Made by a program: the position numbers and the translations under genes
NCBI RefSeq assembly: GCF_000175615.1
Contig: NZ_ACVO01000001.1
Coordinates: 9,594-73,593 of the forward strand
Direction of reading: 5' to 3'
Source: Rothia mucilaginosa ATCC 25296
GTDB lineage: Bacteria > Actinomycetota > Actinomycetes > Actinomycetales > Micrococcaceae
DNA: 64,000 nucleotides
Notes under the pieces: model-generated
The model's database searches: none
What the model was told of the DNA's origin: nothing
What the model saw: only the letters and a program-made list of their open reading frames with translations
Shown: positions 8,283 through 16,933 of the stretch, piece after piece
Numbering within the stretch: position 1 is the first letter of the stretch
Layout: every line of letters begins with the position of its first letter

Positions 8283-9251
8283 ATGCTCAACATCATTTAC
8301 GCAGGCACCCCCGACGTTGCTGTGCCTCCGCTCGACTACCTGGCGAACTCCGATAAGGTTCGCGTGGTCGGCGTGCTCACCCGCGAAGACGCCCCCGTGG
8401 GCCGCAAGCGCGTGCTCACCCCCTCCCCGGTCGCGCAGCGTGCCGAAGAGCTCGGCCTGCCCATCGTGAAAGCAAACCGCTGGAACGACGAAGCCGCCGC
8501 AGCCATTGCCGAACTGAACGCTGACGCAGCCGCCGTGGTCGCCTACGGCGCCCTGCTGCCGTTGCCCGCGCTCGAATCCCTGCGCTACGGCTGGGTCAAC
8601 CTGCACTTCTCCAAGCTGCCCGCATGGCGCGGCGCCGCCCCCGTGCAGCGCGCCCTCATCGCCGGTGAGCAGGAAATTTTCTCCACCACCTTCCTGCTCG
8701 AAGAAGGCCTGGACACCGGCCCCACCTTCGAACAGGAATCCACCGCCGTAGCCGCCGACGGCACCGCAGGCACCGTGCTGATGCGCCTCGCAACCAGCGG
8801 CGGCGCACTGCTTGAACGCACCTTCGAACGCCTCGAAGCGGGCGAGAACGGCACCGTGCAGGTCGAGGACGAGTCAGTTAGCTACGCCTCCAAGATGAGC
8901 ATTGCCGACGGCCGCCTCACCTGGACCGAACCTGCCGAACAGATTCTGGCACGCTTCCGCGGCGTGACCCCCGAACCCGGCGCATGGTGCGAACTGGGCG
9001 AAAACCGCTTCAAGATCGGTGGCCTGGCGGTTGCCGACGAGCGCCTGGTGCAGTCCCTGACCGAGGCGAACGGCGGCCCCCTCGCACCCGGTGCGGTGCG
9101 TCTGCACGCGAAGAAGGTACTCGTCGGCACCGGTACCGAACCCCTGATGCTGCTGCAGGTTCAGCCTGCCGGTAAGAAAATGATGGATGCGCCCGCGTGG
9201 GTTCGCGGCGCTGGCAAGGACATGGCGGAAGGCCTGGTGGTACTCGCATGA
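8283..9251 (+). CDS. fmt: Methionyl-tRNA formyltransferase
   Basis: It transfers a formyl group from 10-formyl-tetrahydrofolate to initiator Met-tRNA. The 322 residues match the family length. The N-terminal stretch IIYAGTPDVAVPPLDYL and the folate-binding region VNLHFSKLPAWRGAAPVQ near residue 105 are visible. The C-terminal tRNA-binding domain follows. The stop overlaps the rsmB start (ATGA), so the two are translationally coupled. The order def-fmt-rsmB is widely conserved. Confidence 0.96.
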   Translation: MLNIIYAGTPDVAVPPLDYLANSDKVRVVGVLTREDAPVGRKRVLTPSPVAQRAEELGLPIVKANRWNDEAAAAIAELNADAAAVVAYGALLPLPALESLRYGWVNLHFSKLPAWRGAAPVQRALIAGEQEIFSTTFLLEEGLDTGPTFEQESTAVAADGTAGTVLMRLATSGGALLERTFERLEAGENGTVQVEDESVSYASKMSIADGRLTWTEPAEQILARFRGVTPEPGAWCELGENRFKIGGLAVADERLVQSLTEANGGPLAPGAVRLHAKKVLVGTGTEPLMLLQVQPAGKKMMDAPAWVRGAGKDMAEGLVVLA

Positions 9252-11227
9252 GCAACGAAAAGCGCCCCTACAAGGGAGGACACGGCAAGTCCGGCAACGG
9301 CAAGTTCAGCCAGGGTAACGGTCAGGGTAAGTTCAATCAGGGCGGCGGTCAGGGGGAGGGCGGCGCGAAGCGTAAGCGTCGCCGCCGCTCCGGCGCTGGC
9401 AACGGCTCCGGCTCTGGTGTGAGCGAGCAGAACCGCCAGCAGTCCCAGAATTCCCAGCGTTCGCAGAATCAGCGCGCTCAGAATCAAAGCTCGCAGGGCC
9501 GCCCGCAGAAGTGGGACGACAACTCCCGCAGCGAATCGCGTACCGGCCGCCGCTTTGACGGCCTGACCAGCGTCGAACGCGCCGCACGCCGCGCCAAGAC
9601 CGAGCACGACGACACCAAACGCGGTGGCGGCGGCACCTCCCAGCGCAATAAGAGCGGCCACGAACGCAACCGCCGCTCCATGTCCGCCCGCGAATTCTCC
9701 GCGGCGGCACCCTCCGCACGCTCGCGTACCGCAGACACCGCCCGCGCAACCGTCTTCGACGTACTGCGCTCCGTAGCGGAATCCGACGCCTACGCGAACC
9801 TCGTGCTGCCCAAGGCGATTCGTAGCCACCGCCTCGACCACCGCGACGCAGGCTTCGCCACCGAGCTGACCTACGGTACGCTACGCCACCAGGGCACCTA
9901 CGACGCAATACTCAGCCGCTGCGTAGACCGCCCCATCGAGAAGGTCGGCACCACCACCCTGATCGTGCTGCGCATGGGCGTGCACCAGCTGCTGAACATG
10001 CGCGTTCCCGCCCACGCTGCGCTGAACCAGAGCGTGTCCCTGGCACGCGAAAAGATCGGTGCGGGCCCGGCAAGCTTCATCAACGCGGTGCTGCGCCGCG
10101 TCTCCGAGCGCACCCCCGAAGAGTGGTACGAACTCATCATTGAGGACGCGAAGGACGACACCGAGCGCATGGCGCTGCTCGCCTCGCACCCCGGCTGGAT
10201 TGTGCGTTCCATGCGCCAGGCACTCGTCGCGCACGGCCGCCCCGCCTCCGAAATTGAGCAGCTGCTCGAAGCGGACAACCTCGCCCCCGTGGTGAACCTG
10301 GTTGCGTTGCCCGGCCTGGGTAGCCTCGAGGAGGCACGCGAACAGGGCGCCATCGACGGCGAGCTGGTTGAAGGTTCGGCGCTGTACGCCTCCGGCGACT
10401 TGGCGCGCCTGGAATCCGTACATGAAGGCACCGTACGTGCCCAGGATGCTGGCTCCCAGCTGGTGGCACGCGCGCTCGCCGCCGCACCCCTGGACGGCAC
10501 CGACACCGCATGGCTCGACCTGTGCGCAGGCCCCGGCGGTAAGGCGGCGCTCCTCGGCGCGCTCGGTATTCAGCGCGGCGCATCACTGGTTGCCAACGAG
10601 GCGGCACCGCACCGCGCGCAGCTCGTGGAATCCTCCATGCGCCCCCTGCCCGAGGACAGCTACACGGTACTCACCGGCGACGGCCGCCAGATCCGCGAGA
10701 CCCTGCGCAAGAACGCCTCCGACCTGCCCGGATCCATTGAGCCCGGTCAGCTTTTCGACCGTGTGATGGTGGATGTGCCCTGCTCCGGTCTGGGTGCCCT
10801 GCGCCGCCGCCCCGAGGCGCGTTGGCGCAAGTCCCCGCGCGATATTGCCGAGCTGCTGCCCCTGCAGCGTCAGCTCCTGGACGCAGCTATTGAGGCGACC
10901 CGCCCCGGCGGCGTGATCGCCTACGTGACTTGCTCCCCGCACGCGGCAGAAACCCAGAACATTGTTGCCGAGGTGCTCGAAAGCGGCGCGGTCAGCCTGC
11001 TTGATTCCGCCGCCGCACTGCGTGAAGTCGCCCTGCACACCGAAGGCGCGAACGGCGAACCCGTGAGCGTGCTGGCGGGGGAGAAGGACCCCGGCCATAC
11101 CCCCGAAATCAAGGTCAAGAAGGGCGCACCGGTCGTGAAGGCTTCGGAGAACCCGACCACCGCGCAGCTGTGGCCGCACGTGCACGGAACCGACGCCATG
11201 TTCCTCGCTCTGCTGCGTAAGAACTAG
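9248..11227 (+). CDS. rsmB: 16S rRNA (cytosine-967-C5) methyltransferase with disordered N-terminal extension
   Basis: The enzyme uses SAM to methylate C967 of 16S rRNA. The NusB-like RNA-binding domain spans about residues 160-310. The SAM motif LDLCAGPGGKAALL is near residue 423. The two motif cysteines are in DVPCSGLGALRRRPEARW near 510 and YVTCSPH near 560. The ATG at 9248 overlaps the fmt stop. At 659 residues it is well above the usual 430-480. The excess is a roughly 150-residue Gly/Gln/Asn/Ser/Arg-rich N-terminus with a basic KRKRRRR run, probably disordered and RNA-binding. Confidence 0.92.
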   Translation: MSNEKRPYKGGHGKSGNGKFSQGNGQGKFNQGGGQGEGGAKRKRRRRSGAGNGSGSGVSEQNRQQSQNSQRSQNQRAQNQSSQGRPQKWDDNSRSESRTGRRFDGLTSVERAARRAKTEHDDTKRGGGGTSQRNKSGHERNRRSMSAREFSAAAPSARSRTADTARATVFDVLRSVAESDAYANLVLPKAIRSHRLDHRDAGFATELTYGTLRHQGTYDAILSRCVDRPIEKVGTTTLIVLRMGVHQLLNMRVPAHAALNQSVSLAREKIGAGPASFINAVLRRVSERTPEEWYELIIEDAKDDTERMALLASHPGWIVRSMRQALVAHGRPASEIEQLLEADNLAPVVNLVALPGLGSLEEAREQGAIDGELVEGSALYASGDLARLESVHEGTVRAQDAGSQLVARALAAAPLDGTDTAWLDLCAGPGGKAALLGALGIQRGASLVANEAAPHRAQLVESSMRPLPEDSYTVLTGDGRQIRETLRKNASDLPGSIEPGQLFDRVMVDVPCSGLGALRRRPEARWRKSPRDIAELLPLQRQLLDAAIEATRPGGVIAYVTCSPHAAETQNIVAEVLESGAVSLLDSAAALREVALHTEGANGEPVSVLAGEKDPGHTPEIKVKKGAPVVKASENPTTAQLWPHVHGTDAMFLALLRKN

Positions 11228-11281
11228 CCGCTTCACCGCCTAGCATCACTGGCCATACGGCACGGATTTGAAAGGAACCCC

Positions 11282-11977
11282 ATGGGTATTGCCATTAACC
11301 CGTCGATTCTCTCGGCGGATTTCGCGAACCTGCAGCGCGAGCTGGAGCGCATTTCCACCGCAGACGCCGCGCATATTGACGTGATGGACAACCACTTCGT
11401 CCCCAACCTCACCTGGGGCCCGCCGGTGGTCAAGCGTCTGCGCGAAATCTCCCCGGTGCCGTTCGACGTGCACCTGATGATTGAGGACGCCGACCGCTGG
11501 GCACCCGAATACGCCAGCATGGGCTGCGAATCGGTGACCTTCCACGCGGAGGCTGCAATCGCCCCCATCAAGCTGGCGCGCACCCTGCGTGCTGAGGGCG
11601 CGAAGGCGGGTATGGCGCTGCGCCCGGCAACCGCTGTGGAACCCTACCTGGACATGCTCGGCGAACTGGACATGCTGCTGATCATGACCGTGGAACCCGG
11701 CTTCGGCGGCCAGGCGTTCCTGGACGTGACCCTGCCGAAGATTGCCCGCGCCGCCAAGGCGATTGAGGGTGCGAACCTGCCGGTGACCGTGCAGGTGGAT
11801 GGCGGCATCACCGAAGAGACCATCCTGCGTGCTGCGGAGGCGGGTGCAACCTGCTTCGTTGCCGGTAGCTCGGTCTACGGTGTGGGTGAGGCGCTCGGCG
11901 GCCCGGAGGCGGCAATCGCCTCCCTGCGTGCGGCAGCCGCATCGGTCAAGCGTTCCGGTGCCGGTTGCGGTTGCTAG
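11282..11977 (+). CDS. rpe: Ribulose-phosphate 3-epimerase
   Basis: It interconverts ribulose 5-phosphate and xylulose 5-phosphate in the pentose phosphate pathway. This TIM-barrel protein of 231 residues starts [13 protein letters not shown]. It has [16 protein letters not shown] near residue 33 (metal His/Asp), FDVHLMI near 62, [12 protein letters not shown] near 138 and [10 protein letters not shown] near 172. A GAAAGGAA ribosome-binding site precedes the ATG. gnd, another pathway gene, is 22 kb away. A terminator follows. Confidence 0.96.
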   Translation: MGIAINPSILSADFANLQRELERISTADAAHIDVMDNHFVPNLTWGPPVVKRLREISPVPFDVHLMIEDADRWAPEYASMGCESVTFHAEAAIAPIKLARTLRAEGAKAGMALRPATAVEPYLDMLGELDMLLIMTVEPGFGGQAFLDVTLPKIARAAKAIEGANLPVTVQVDGGITEETILRAAEAGATCFVAGSSVYGVGEALGGPEAAIASLRAAAASVKRSGAGCGC

Positions 11978-12060
11978 CGGTGCACGCCGGTAACAGTGCC
12001 CAGTCACTCTGATACTGTTGCCCGCGCCCATAAAACCTCAACGTCCCGTTGTGAAGTCTG

Positions 12061-12094
12061 CGCCCCGTCGCGGCTCTTCGCGGCGGGGCGTTTT
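12061..12094 (+). terminator. Terminator after rpe
   Basis: CGCCCCGTCGCG and CGCGGCGGGGCG pair with one mismatch across GCTCTT, followed by TTTT. Confidence 0.88.
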
Positions 12095-12295
12095 GCGTGC
12101 CATGCTTTCTCAACCGCCGCAGATTTATAGCAAGGTAACAGCAGGGGAGAGATACCTGTTTAAGCGACATAGTGTCAGCAAGACTATGACAAAGCGTGAT
12201 ATATGTTACCCCGCGCAATTCCGCGGCAAAACCGGGTATCCTGGCGGTCAGAGAAGGCAAACAGAACACATCTTGATGTAACACTCAGATATCTG
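12095..12295. other. Upstream region of the siderophore locus
   Basis: About 200 AT-richer bases between the rpe terminator and the candidate iron box. No gene is supported. A TTGATG at about 12273 followed by 17 bases and TAAGGT could be the promoter, overlapping the iron box. Confidence 0.35.
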
Positions 12296-12314
12296 TAAGG
12301 TTAGGTATAGTTTA
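12296..12314. promoter_or_regulatory. Candidate DtxR/IdeR-like iron box
   Basis: The 19 bases TAAGGTTAGGTATAGTTTA match 12 of 19 positions of the actinobacterial DtxR/IdeR consensus, with a near-perfect left half (AAGGTTAGG). It lies 20 bases before the start of an iron-siderophore binding protein. The right half is weak, so the call rests partly on position. Confidence 0.4.
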
Positions 12315-12333
12315 GTCAAATCTAGGGGGAACT

Positions 12334-13407
12334 ATGTCTTTCAACCGAACCGAGCTGACCGACGCCGAAAACCACGGCGCATCGGGCGTTAACCGCCGCG
12401 CATTCTTCGGCCTGGCGCTCGCCTCCTCGGCTGCTCTCGCCCTCGCGGCATGCAGTAGCGAGACCACCACGACCACCACTTCCGGCGGTTCCACCTCCGG
12501 CGGCAATAGCGGCACCCGCACCATCAAGGACATTGACGACGAGAATGTAGAAGTTCCCGCCAACCCGCAGAAGGTTATCGTCCTCTCTGAACCCACCCTC
12601 GACGGCCTGCTCGCCCTCGGCGTGACCCCCGCCGGTTCTGTCTCCGGCCGCGGTCAGTCCGGCGTGCCCAACTACCTTGCCGACCGCGCCAAGGGCGTGC
12701 AGATTATCGGCACCGTCGCCCAGGTCAACTACGAGCAGATTGGCAACCTTGATCCCGACCTGATTCTGGTCGACTCCACCGGTGTGGACAAGCGCTCCGA
12801 GGCCTTCGAAACCCTCAAGAAGATCGCCCCCGTCGTCTACTGCGGCTACGCGGGCGGCGACTGGCGCATCAACTTCCGCAACGTCGCCAACGCTATGAAC
12901 ATGGTCGACAAGGGCGAAGAAGTCATCAAGGCATACGAGTCAAACGCTGCTACGCTGAAGGACCAGCTCGCCCCCAAGTACGGCGACAAGACCTTCTCCA
13001 TCGTCCGCTGGGCAGGCAACGGCCCCGCCCTGATTCTCAAGGAACTGCCCGCCGGTCAGGTACTCAACGACCTGGGCCTCAAGCGCCCCGAGTCGCAGGA
13101 CCGCAACGGCCAGGGCCACTCCGAGCCGGTCTCCCTGGAGAACCTGGCAACCATCGACGCGGACTACATGTTCCTGGGCACCCTCGGCGGCGCAAGCCAG
13201 CAGAACCCGAACGCGCAGGGCTCCGCAGGTCTGCAGGGCGCCGAAGAAGCACTGAATAAGGCGAAGGAAACCTCCGGCTTCACCAACCTGAAGGCAGTCA
13301 AGGACGACCACGTGATTCTCGTGGACGGCTCCAAGTGGACCTCCACCGGCGGCCCGCTGCTGCTCGAGGGCATTATCGAAGACGTCAAGAAGGCGCTTCC
13401 GCTCTAA
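12334..13407 (+). CDS. fepB: Iron-siderophore ABC transporter substrate-binding lipoprotein
   Basis: This lipoprotein is expected to bind the ferric siderophore outside the membrane and deliver it to the permeases. The N-terminus has a twin-arginine-like RRAFFGLAL stretch, a hydrophobic core and the lipobox LAAC near residue 35, followed by a Thr/Ser/Gly linker. The 357-residue body reads as a class III (FecB/FepB) binding protein: VIVLSEPTLDGLLALGVTP near 88, NYEQIGNLDPDLILVD near 132 and SKWTSTGGPLLL near the end. It heads the locus. The symbol follows the enterobactin system by context; specificity is inferred. Confidence 0.85.
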   Translation: MSFNRTELTDAENHGASGVNRRAFFGLALASSAALALAACSSETTTTTTSGGSTSGGNSGTRTIKDIDDENVEVPANPQKVIVLSEPTLDGLLALGVTPAGSVSGRGQSGVPNYLADRAKGVQIIGTVAQVNYEQIGNLDPDLILVDSTGVDKRSEAFETLKKIAPVVYCGYAGGDWRINFRNVANAMNMVDKGEEVIKAYESNAATLKDQLAPKYGDKTFSIVRWAGNGPALILKELPAGQVLNDLGLKRPESQDRNGQGHSEPVSLENLATIDADYMFLGTLGGASQQNPNAQGSAGLQGAEEALNKAKETSGFTNLKAVKDDHVILVDGSKWTSTGGPLLLEGIIEDVKKALPL

Positions 13408-13472
13408 ACACCCTGTTCTGAACGCCCCACTCTAAATACCTGTGAAGCAATCACCCGCTGAAGCTTCCGCCA

Positions 13473-13509
13473 CCCTTCCCGCCGCGATCTAGACCCGCGG
13501 CGGGAAGGG
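13473..13509 (+). terminator. Strong hairpin between the binding protein and the surface-protein gene
   Basis: CCCTTCCCGCCGCG and CGCGGCGGGAAGGG form a perfect 14-bp stem with a 9-base loop, with no T-run after it. It may stop part of the transcripts or protect the 3' end of the binding-protein message, giving that protein a higher dose. Confidence 0.7.
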
Positions 13510-13545
13510 GATGCACGACCCACCACACCATCCTCAAGGACCACA

Positions 13546-15561
13546 ATGACCGAAACTCGACCCGTGCGCACCGCAGCCCGCTACGGTGCCGTCGTGGCTC
13601 TCGCTGGCGCGCTCATCACCCCCGGAGCAGCGCTGACCGGCTCCACTCTCGCATTCGCGGATACTCCCGCCGCCACCCAGCAGGAAGCTAAGGCTGCCGT
13701 GACCATCTCCACTGAGAAGTGGCGCGAAGGTAAGCTCGTGCTGCGCGGCACCGGCTTTACCAGCACCGCACCCGGTCGCGGCGCAGTGTTCGCAGTGAAG
13801 TTCCTCGACGCCCTGCCGGATGAAGCGCACCAGGCGATTAACCCGATCACCAAGAAGGGCGGCAACTCGCCCGCGAACTTCATGGGAACCGCCAAGGAGG
13901 ACGGCACTTTTGAGGTTGAGGTGTCCCTGCCGACCCCCGAAAACACCGGTCTGACCGCTGAGCAGCTGAAGAACAAGGGCTGGACCGTGGAGGGTACCAG
14001 CCACCGTATTCAGGTGCTTTCCGGCTCCCTGGGTGGTACGGATGCGGACGGCAACACCTACGACCGTCGTGCATCTGTGTCGCAGAATATTACGCTGAGC
14101 GACCCGGCACCGAGCCCGGCACCGACCGCAGAGCCCAGTGCAACTGCAGAGCCTTCTGCAACGGCTGAGCCTACTGCAGATCCCTCTGCGACCGCTGAGC
14201 CTACCGCTGACCCTAGCGCAACTGCAGAACCCACCCCCGCACCTACTGCAGAACCCACCCCGGCACCTACCGCAGAGCCGACCCCCGCGCCCAGCGAAGA
14301 CTCGAAAACCTGCGCACCCGCCGATAACTCCTTCACCCCGCGCCTGACCATCGAGAACCCCAAGGCGGTTCAGGGTGGCAAGCTGCACCTGACCGGTGAC
14401 GGCTGGTGCAACCCCGAAGACAAGAAGGCATCCGTTATCGGTCTGAAGATTGACGACGGCAAGGTATCCCGTAACGACGCCACCGCGGTCAACGACAACC
14501 ACACCATCTGGGCTGTCATCACCCCCGATGAGAACGGCCATATCGACGCCTGGATTGACCTGCCCACCCGCGACAACGCAGCCTTCAAGAATGACGAAGA
14601 CGCCGCCAAGTACGCCTCCGGTGAGCACACCCTGCGCCTGCTGACCGGTAGCCTGCGTGAGGGTGACCGATCCGGAACCTACGGCGGCGCCAACAGCCAA
14701 GGCGGCATCAACACGACCTTCACCATCGGTGAGTACGCCCCCGGTGACGCGCCCGAGCCGGTCAACGCCTCCGAACTGACTAACGGTAATGGCGTGCAGG
14801 TGAGCCGTGACGGCTCCACTGTGACCGTGACCGTGCCGAACGCTGAACCGGGCACCTGGGTGTACGCCGCGACCTACCTCGGCAACTCCCCGCAGACCCT
14901 CTACGGCTCCGGCTGGAAGCGTCTGGACGGCAACCGCAGCTTCAGCTACGAAACCAGTGTGAGCATGCCCGCCGCAACCTACCGCGTGGTTGTGCACAAC
15001 GGCAACCAGGGCGCTGAAAATGCGGTGCTCGGTTTTGCTGACATGACCGTGGAACGTGCTGTTACTCCTCGTCAGGACGTTTCCCGCGATGAGCAGGACG
15101 CCACCGACCAGCTGGTCGAAGAGCTGAACGAGAACCCCGCAACCAGCACCTCTACCGCGCCGGTTCCCATGCGTAACGCGGGCGGCCGCATCAGCACCCG
15201 CGCCACCGACGTGGATGCATCCCTCGCCGCGCTCTCGCAGAGCACCGCTCCGGTCGTGAACCGTGTGCAGGCTAAGGCGAAGGTTCAGAGCGCGCAGAAG
15301 AACCTGGCAACCAACCTGCAGAAGACCGAAGCCAACGCGAAGAAGGCAGTGAAGGCTGCCGCCGGTTCGCAGAACTCGCAGAACACGCAGGGCTCGCAGA
15401 ACTCCGCCGCAGGCACGAAGGCACAGGGCCCGATCGTTGAGGGTACTGAGCTGACCGGTCTGACCAAGTGGCTGGTCAACAACGCCAATAACCTGCTGCT
15501 CTCGGCGGCTGGCCTGGTGGTTTTGGCTGCGGCTCTGCTGCTGCGCACCTCCAAGAAGTAA
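13546..15561 (+). CDS. Membrane-anchored surface protein with repeated domains
   Basis: I do not recognise this 671-residue protein. It has a signal peptide (about 1-40) and an Ig-like domain (about 48-182). A Pro-Thr-Ala-Glu repeat stalk follows (about 187-250), then a second domain (about 258-400) similar to the first. Both end in a strand with L-(S/T)-G-S-L. A third smaller domain (about 415-505) and a Gln/Asn/Ser-rich region come next. The C-terminus is a membrane helix LLLSAAGLVVLAAALLL followed by RTSKK. No LPXTG motif is present. Position between the binding protein and the permeases suggests a role in siderophore or metal capture at the surface; that is inference. Confidence 0.75.
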   Translation: MTETRPVRTAARYGAVVALAGALITPGAALTGSTLAFADTPAATQQEAKAAVTISTEKWREGKLVLRGTGFTSTAPGRGAVFAVKFLDALPDEAHQAINPITKKGGNSPANFMGTAKEDGTFEVEVSLPTPENTGLTAEQLKNKGWTVEGTSHRIQVLSGSLGGTDADGNTYDRRASVSQNITLSDPAPSPAPTAEPSATAEPSATAEPTADPSATAEPTADPSATAEPTPAPTAEPTPAPTAEPTPAPSEDSKTCAPADNSFTPRLTIENPKAVQGGKLHLTGDGWCNPEDKKASVIGLKIDDGKVSRNDATAVNDNHTIWAVITPDENGHIDAWIDLPTRDNAAFKNDEDAAKYASGEHTLRLLTGSLREGDRSGTYGGANSQGGINTTFTIGEYAPGDAPEPVNASELTNGNGVQVSRDGSTVTVTVPNAEPGTWVYAATYLGNSPQTLYGSGWKRLDGNRSFSYETSVSMPAATYRVVVHNGNQGAENAVLGFADMTVERAVTPRQDVSRDEQDATDQLVEELNENPATSTSTAPVPMRNAGGRISTRATDVDASLAALSQSTAPVVNRVQAKAKVQSAQKNLATNLQKTEANAKKAVKAAAGSQNSQNTQGSQNSAAGTKAQGPIVEGTELTGLTKWLVNNANNLLLSAAGLVVLAAALLLRTSKK

Positions 15562-15739
15562 GCTCTCTAACCACACATTCACACCGGCACCGGTCCACGC
15601 TCCACAGTTTTGACCCTGCACCCTTGAACAGGGGCGTGGATCGGGTGCCTCCAACCATTCGGGTCACGACCCGCTGAACTGCACCTCCATGAACCCGGTA
15701 GCGTTCAGCTTCGACCCCGGTAATTTTGAAAGGACCACC

Positions 15740-16795
15740 ATGCGTGCACCTTTTTCGGGAGCCCCGAAGGCATCCCTGACCTCTAAGGCGCTGACCGCCT
15801 GCGCTGCCGCAACCCTGGCGCTGGGCTTGGGCGTTGGCACCGCATCCGCTCTGCCTCCGGGCGGTGCAAAGGCATCGACTCCCGGCACCTCCTCGACCGT
15901 TTCTTCGTCTGTGAGCGAGCACGGCGTGATTTCCTTTAGCGTGAGCGGTTTCCCCGCGAACACTGTGGTGTCCGTGAAGGTTGATGACGGTAACCTGTGC
16001 CCCTCCGATGCGGCTCAGGGCGCTTGCGTGGTGCACCAGCAGAAGACCGATGGTAACGGTAATGTCTCCGGTTCCTTCGTTCTGCCGGATGTTGGCGCTG
16101 GCACCCACACTCTGCGTTTCCTTGCAACTGGTGAGAAGCGTGACAAGGACGGCAAGTACCTGGGCACCGAGGCGTACAGCAACCGTAGCCCCGAGTTCAC
16201 TGTGGTGGGTGAGGGCGGTTCGGATAATTCCTCCTCGAACTCTTCGGGTTCTTCCTCGAGCCGTGGCTCTTCCAGCTCAAAGAGCAACGGTGGTTCCTCG
16301 AATGGCGGCTCGAACTCTAACAACTCAGACTCTGCAGACGAGGCTCAGGGCTCTAACGATTCCAACGAGTCCTCGTCCAATGGTGGTTCGAACGGTTCCT
16401 CGAATGGTTCTGCAGGTGGCGCGGCTGAGGCTGAGACCGTGTACACCGACGCTGACGGCAACACCATCACCAAGGAGGAGTACGACCGCCTGAACGCGGC
16501 AGCTGACTCTTCCGGTACCTCCGGTACCTCCGGCACCTCTGGCTCTTCCGCTGCGCCTGCTGCTTCGGCTTCTGCAAATGCCCAGAAGAAGGCGACCGCT
16601 TCGGCGAGCGCATCTTCTTCGGCTGTTGCGCGCGGTACCGCGTCGAACCCGAGCGCTTCAGCTTCGGGCGCGGCTAACACCGCATCCACCGTTCAGGCCG
16701 TGACTTACGGTGCTGCGTTCCCGTGGATTGGCGTGGTGGTTCTGGGCGTAAGCATTGTGGGCGCTGCTGCGCTGTTGCTGACCCGTAAGCGCTAA
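15740..16795 (+). CDS. Second membrane-anchored surface protein with Ser-rich stalk
   Basis: This 351-residue protein starts at the ATG at 15740 behind GAAAGGA. It has a signal peptide ending near TASA (residue 37). One domain follows (about 48-155), with KVDDGNLCPSD and a late GTHTLRFLATG strand. It resembles the KIDDGK...EHTLRLLTGS domain of the preceding gene. A long Ser/Asn/Gly then Ala/Ser-rich stalk (about 160-315) leads to a C-terminal helix WIGVVVLGVSIVGAAALLL and RKR. Two cysteines in the domain could form a disulphide. There is no LPXTG. The two proteins probably arose by duplication and act with the transporter. Confidence 0.75.
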   Translation: MRAPFSGAPKASLTSKALTACAAATLALGLGVGTASALPPGGAKASTPGTSSTVSSSVSEHGVISFSVSGFPANTVVSVKVDDGNLCPSDAAQGACVVHQQKTDGNGNVSGSFVLPDVGAGTHTLRFLATGEKRDKDGKYLGTEAYSNRSPEFTVVGEGGSDNSSSNSSGSSSSRGSSSSKSNGGSSNGGSNSNNSDSADEAQGSNDSNESSSNGGSNGSSNGSAGGAAEAETVYTDADGNTITKEEYDRLNAAADSSGTSGTSGTSGSSAAPAASASANAQKKATASASASSSAVARGTASNPSASASGAANTASTVQAVTYGAAFPWIGVVVLGVSIVGAAALLLTRKR

Positions 16796-16933
16796 GACTT
16801 AACGTCGGATGTGGGTGGGGGAGTACCCGCCCGCTCCGGCGTTTCTCTCGTTATCTATCGGTGTGCCGGGTGCCCCTCTGGTGGGGTGCCGGGTGCGCCT
16901 CCCCGTTTTCTTGTATCGAGCATAAGGAGCATA

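Noticed and set aside
12018-12281. Small gene between rpe and fepB
   Set aside because: The frame starts across the rpe terminator, has no ribosome-binding site, and its translation is basic and featureless.
13534-15654. 706-codon frame opposite the first surface protein
   Set aside because: The + strand frame has a signal peptide, ordered domains and a membrane anchor. The reverse frame is a low-complexity shadow.
13546-16795. Sortase-anchored proteins
   Set aside because: Neither surface protein has an LPXTG-type motif before its C-terminal helix, so membrane anchoring is the simpler reading.
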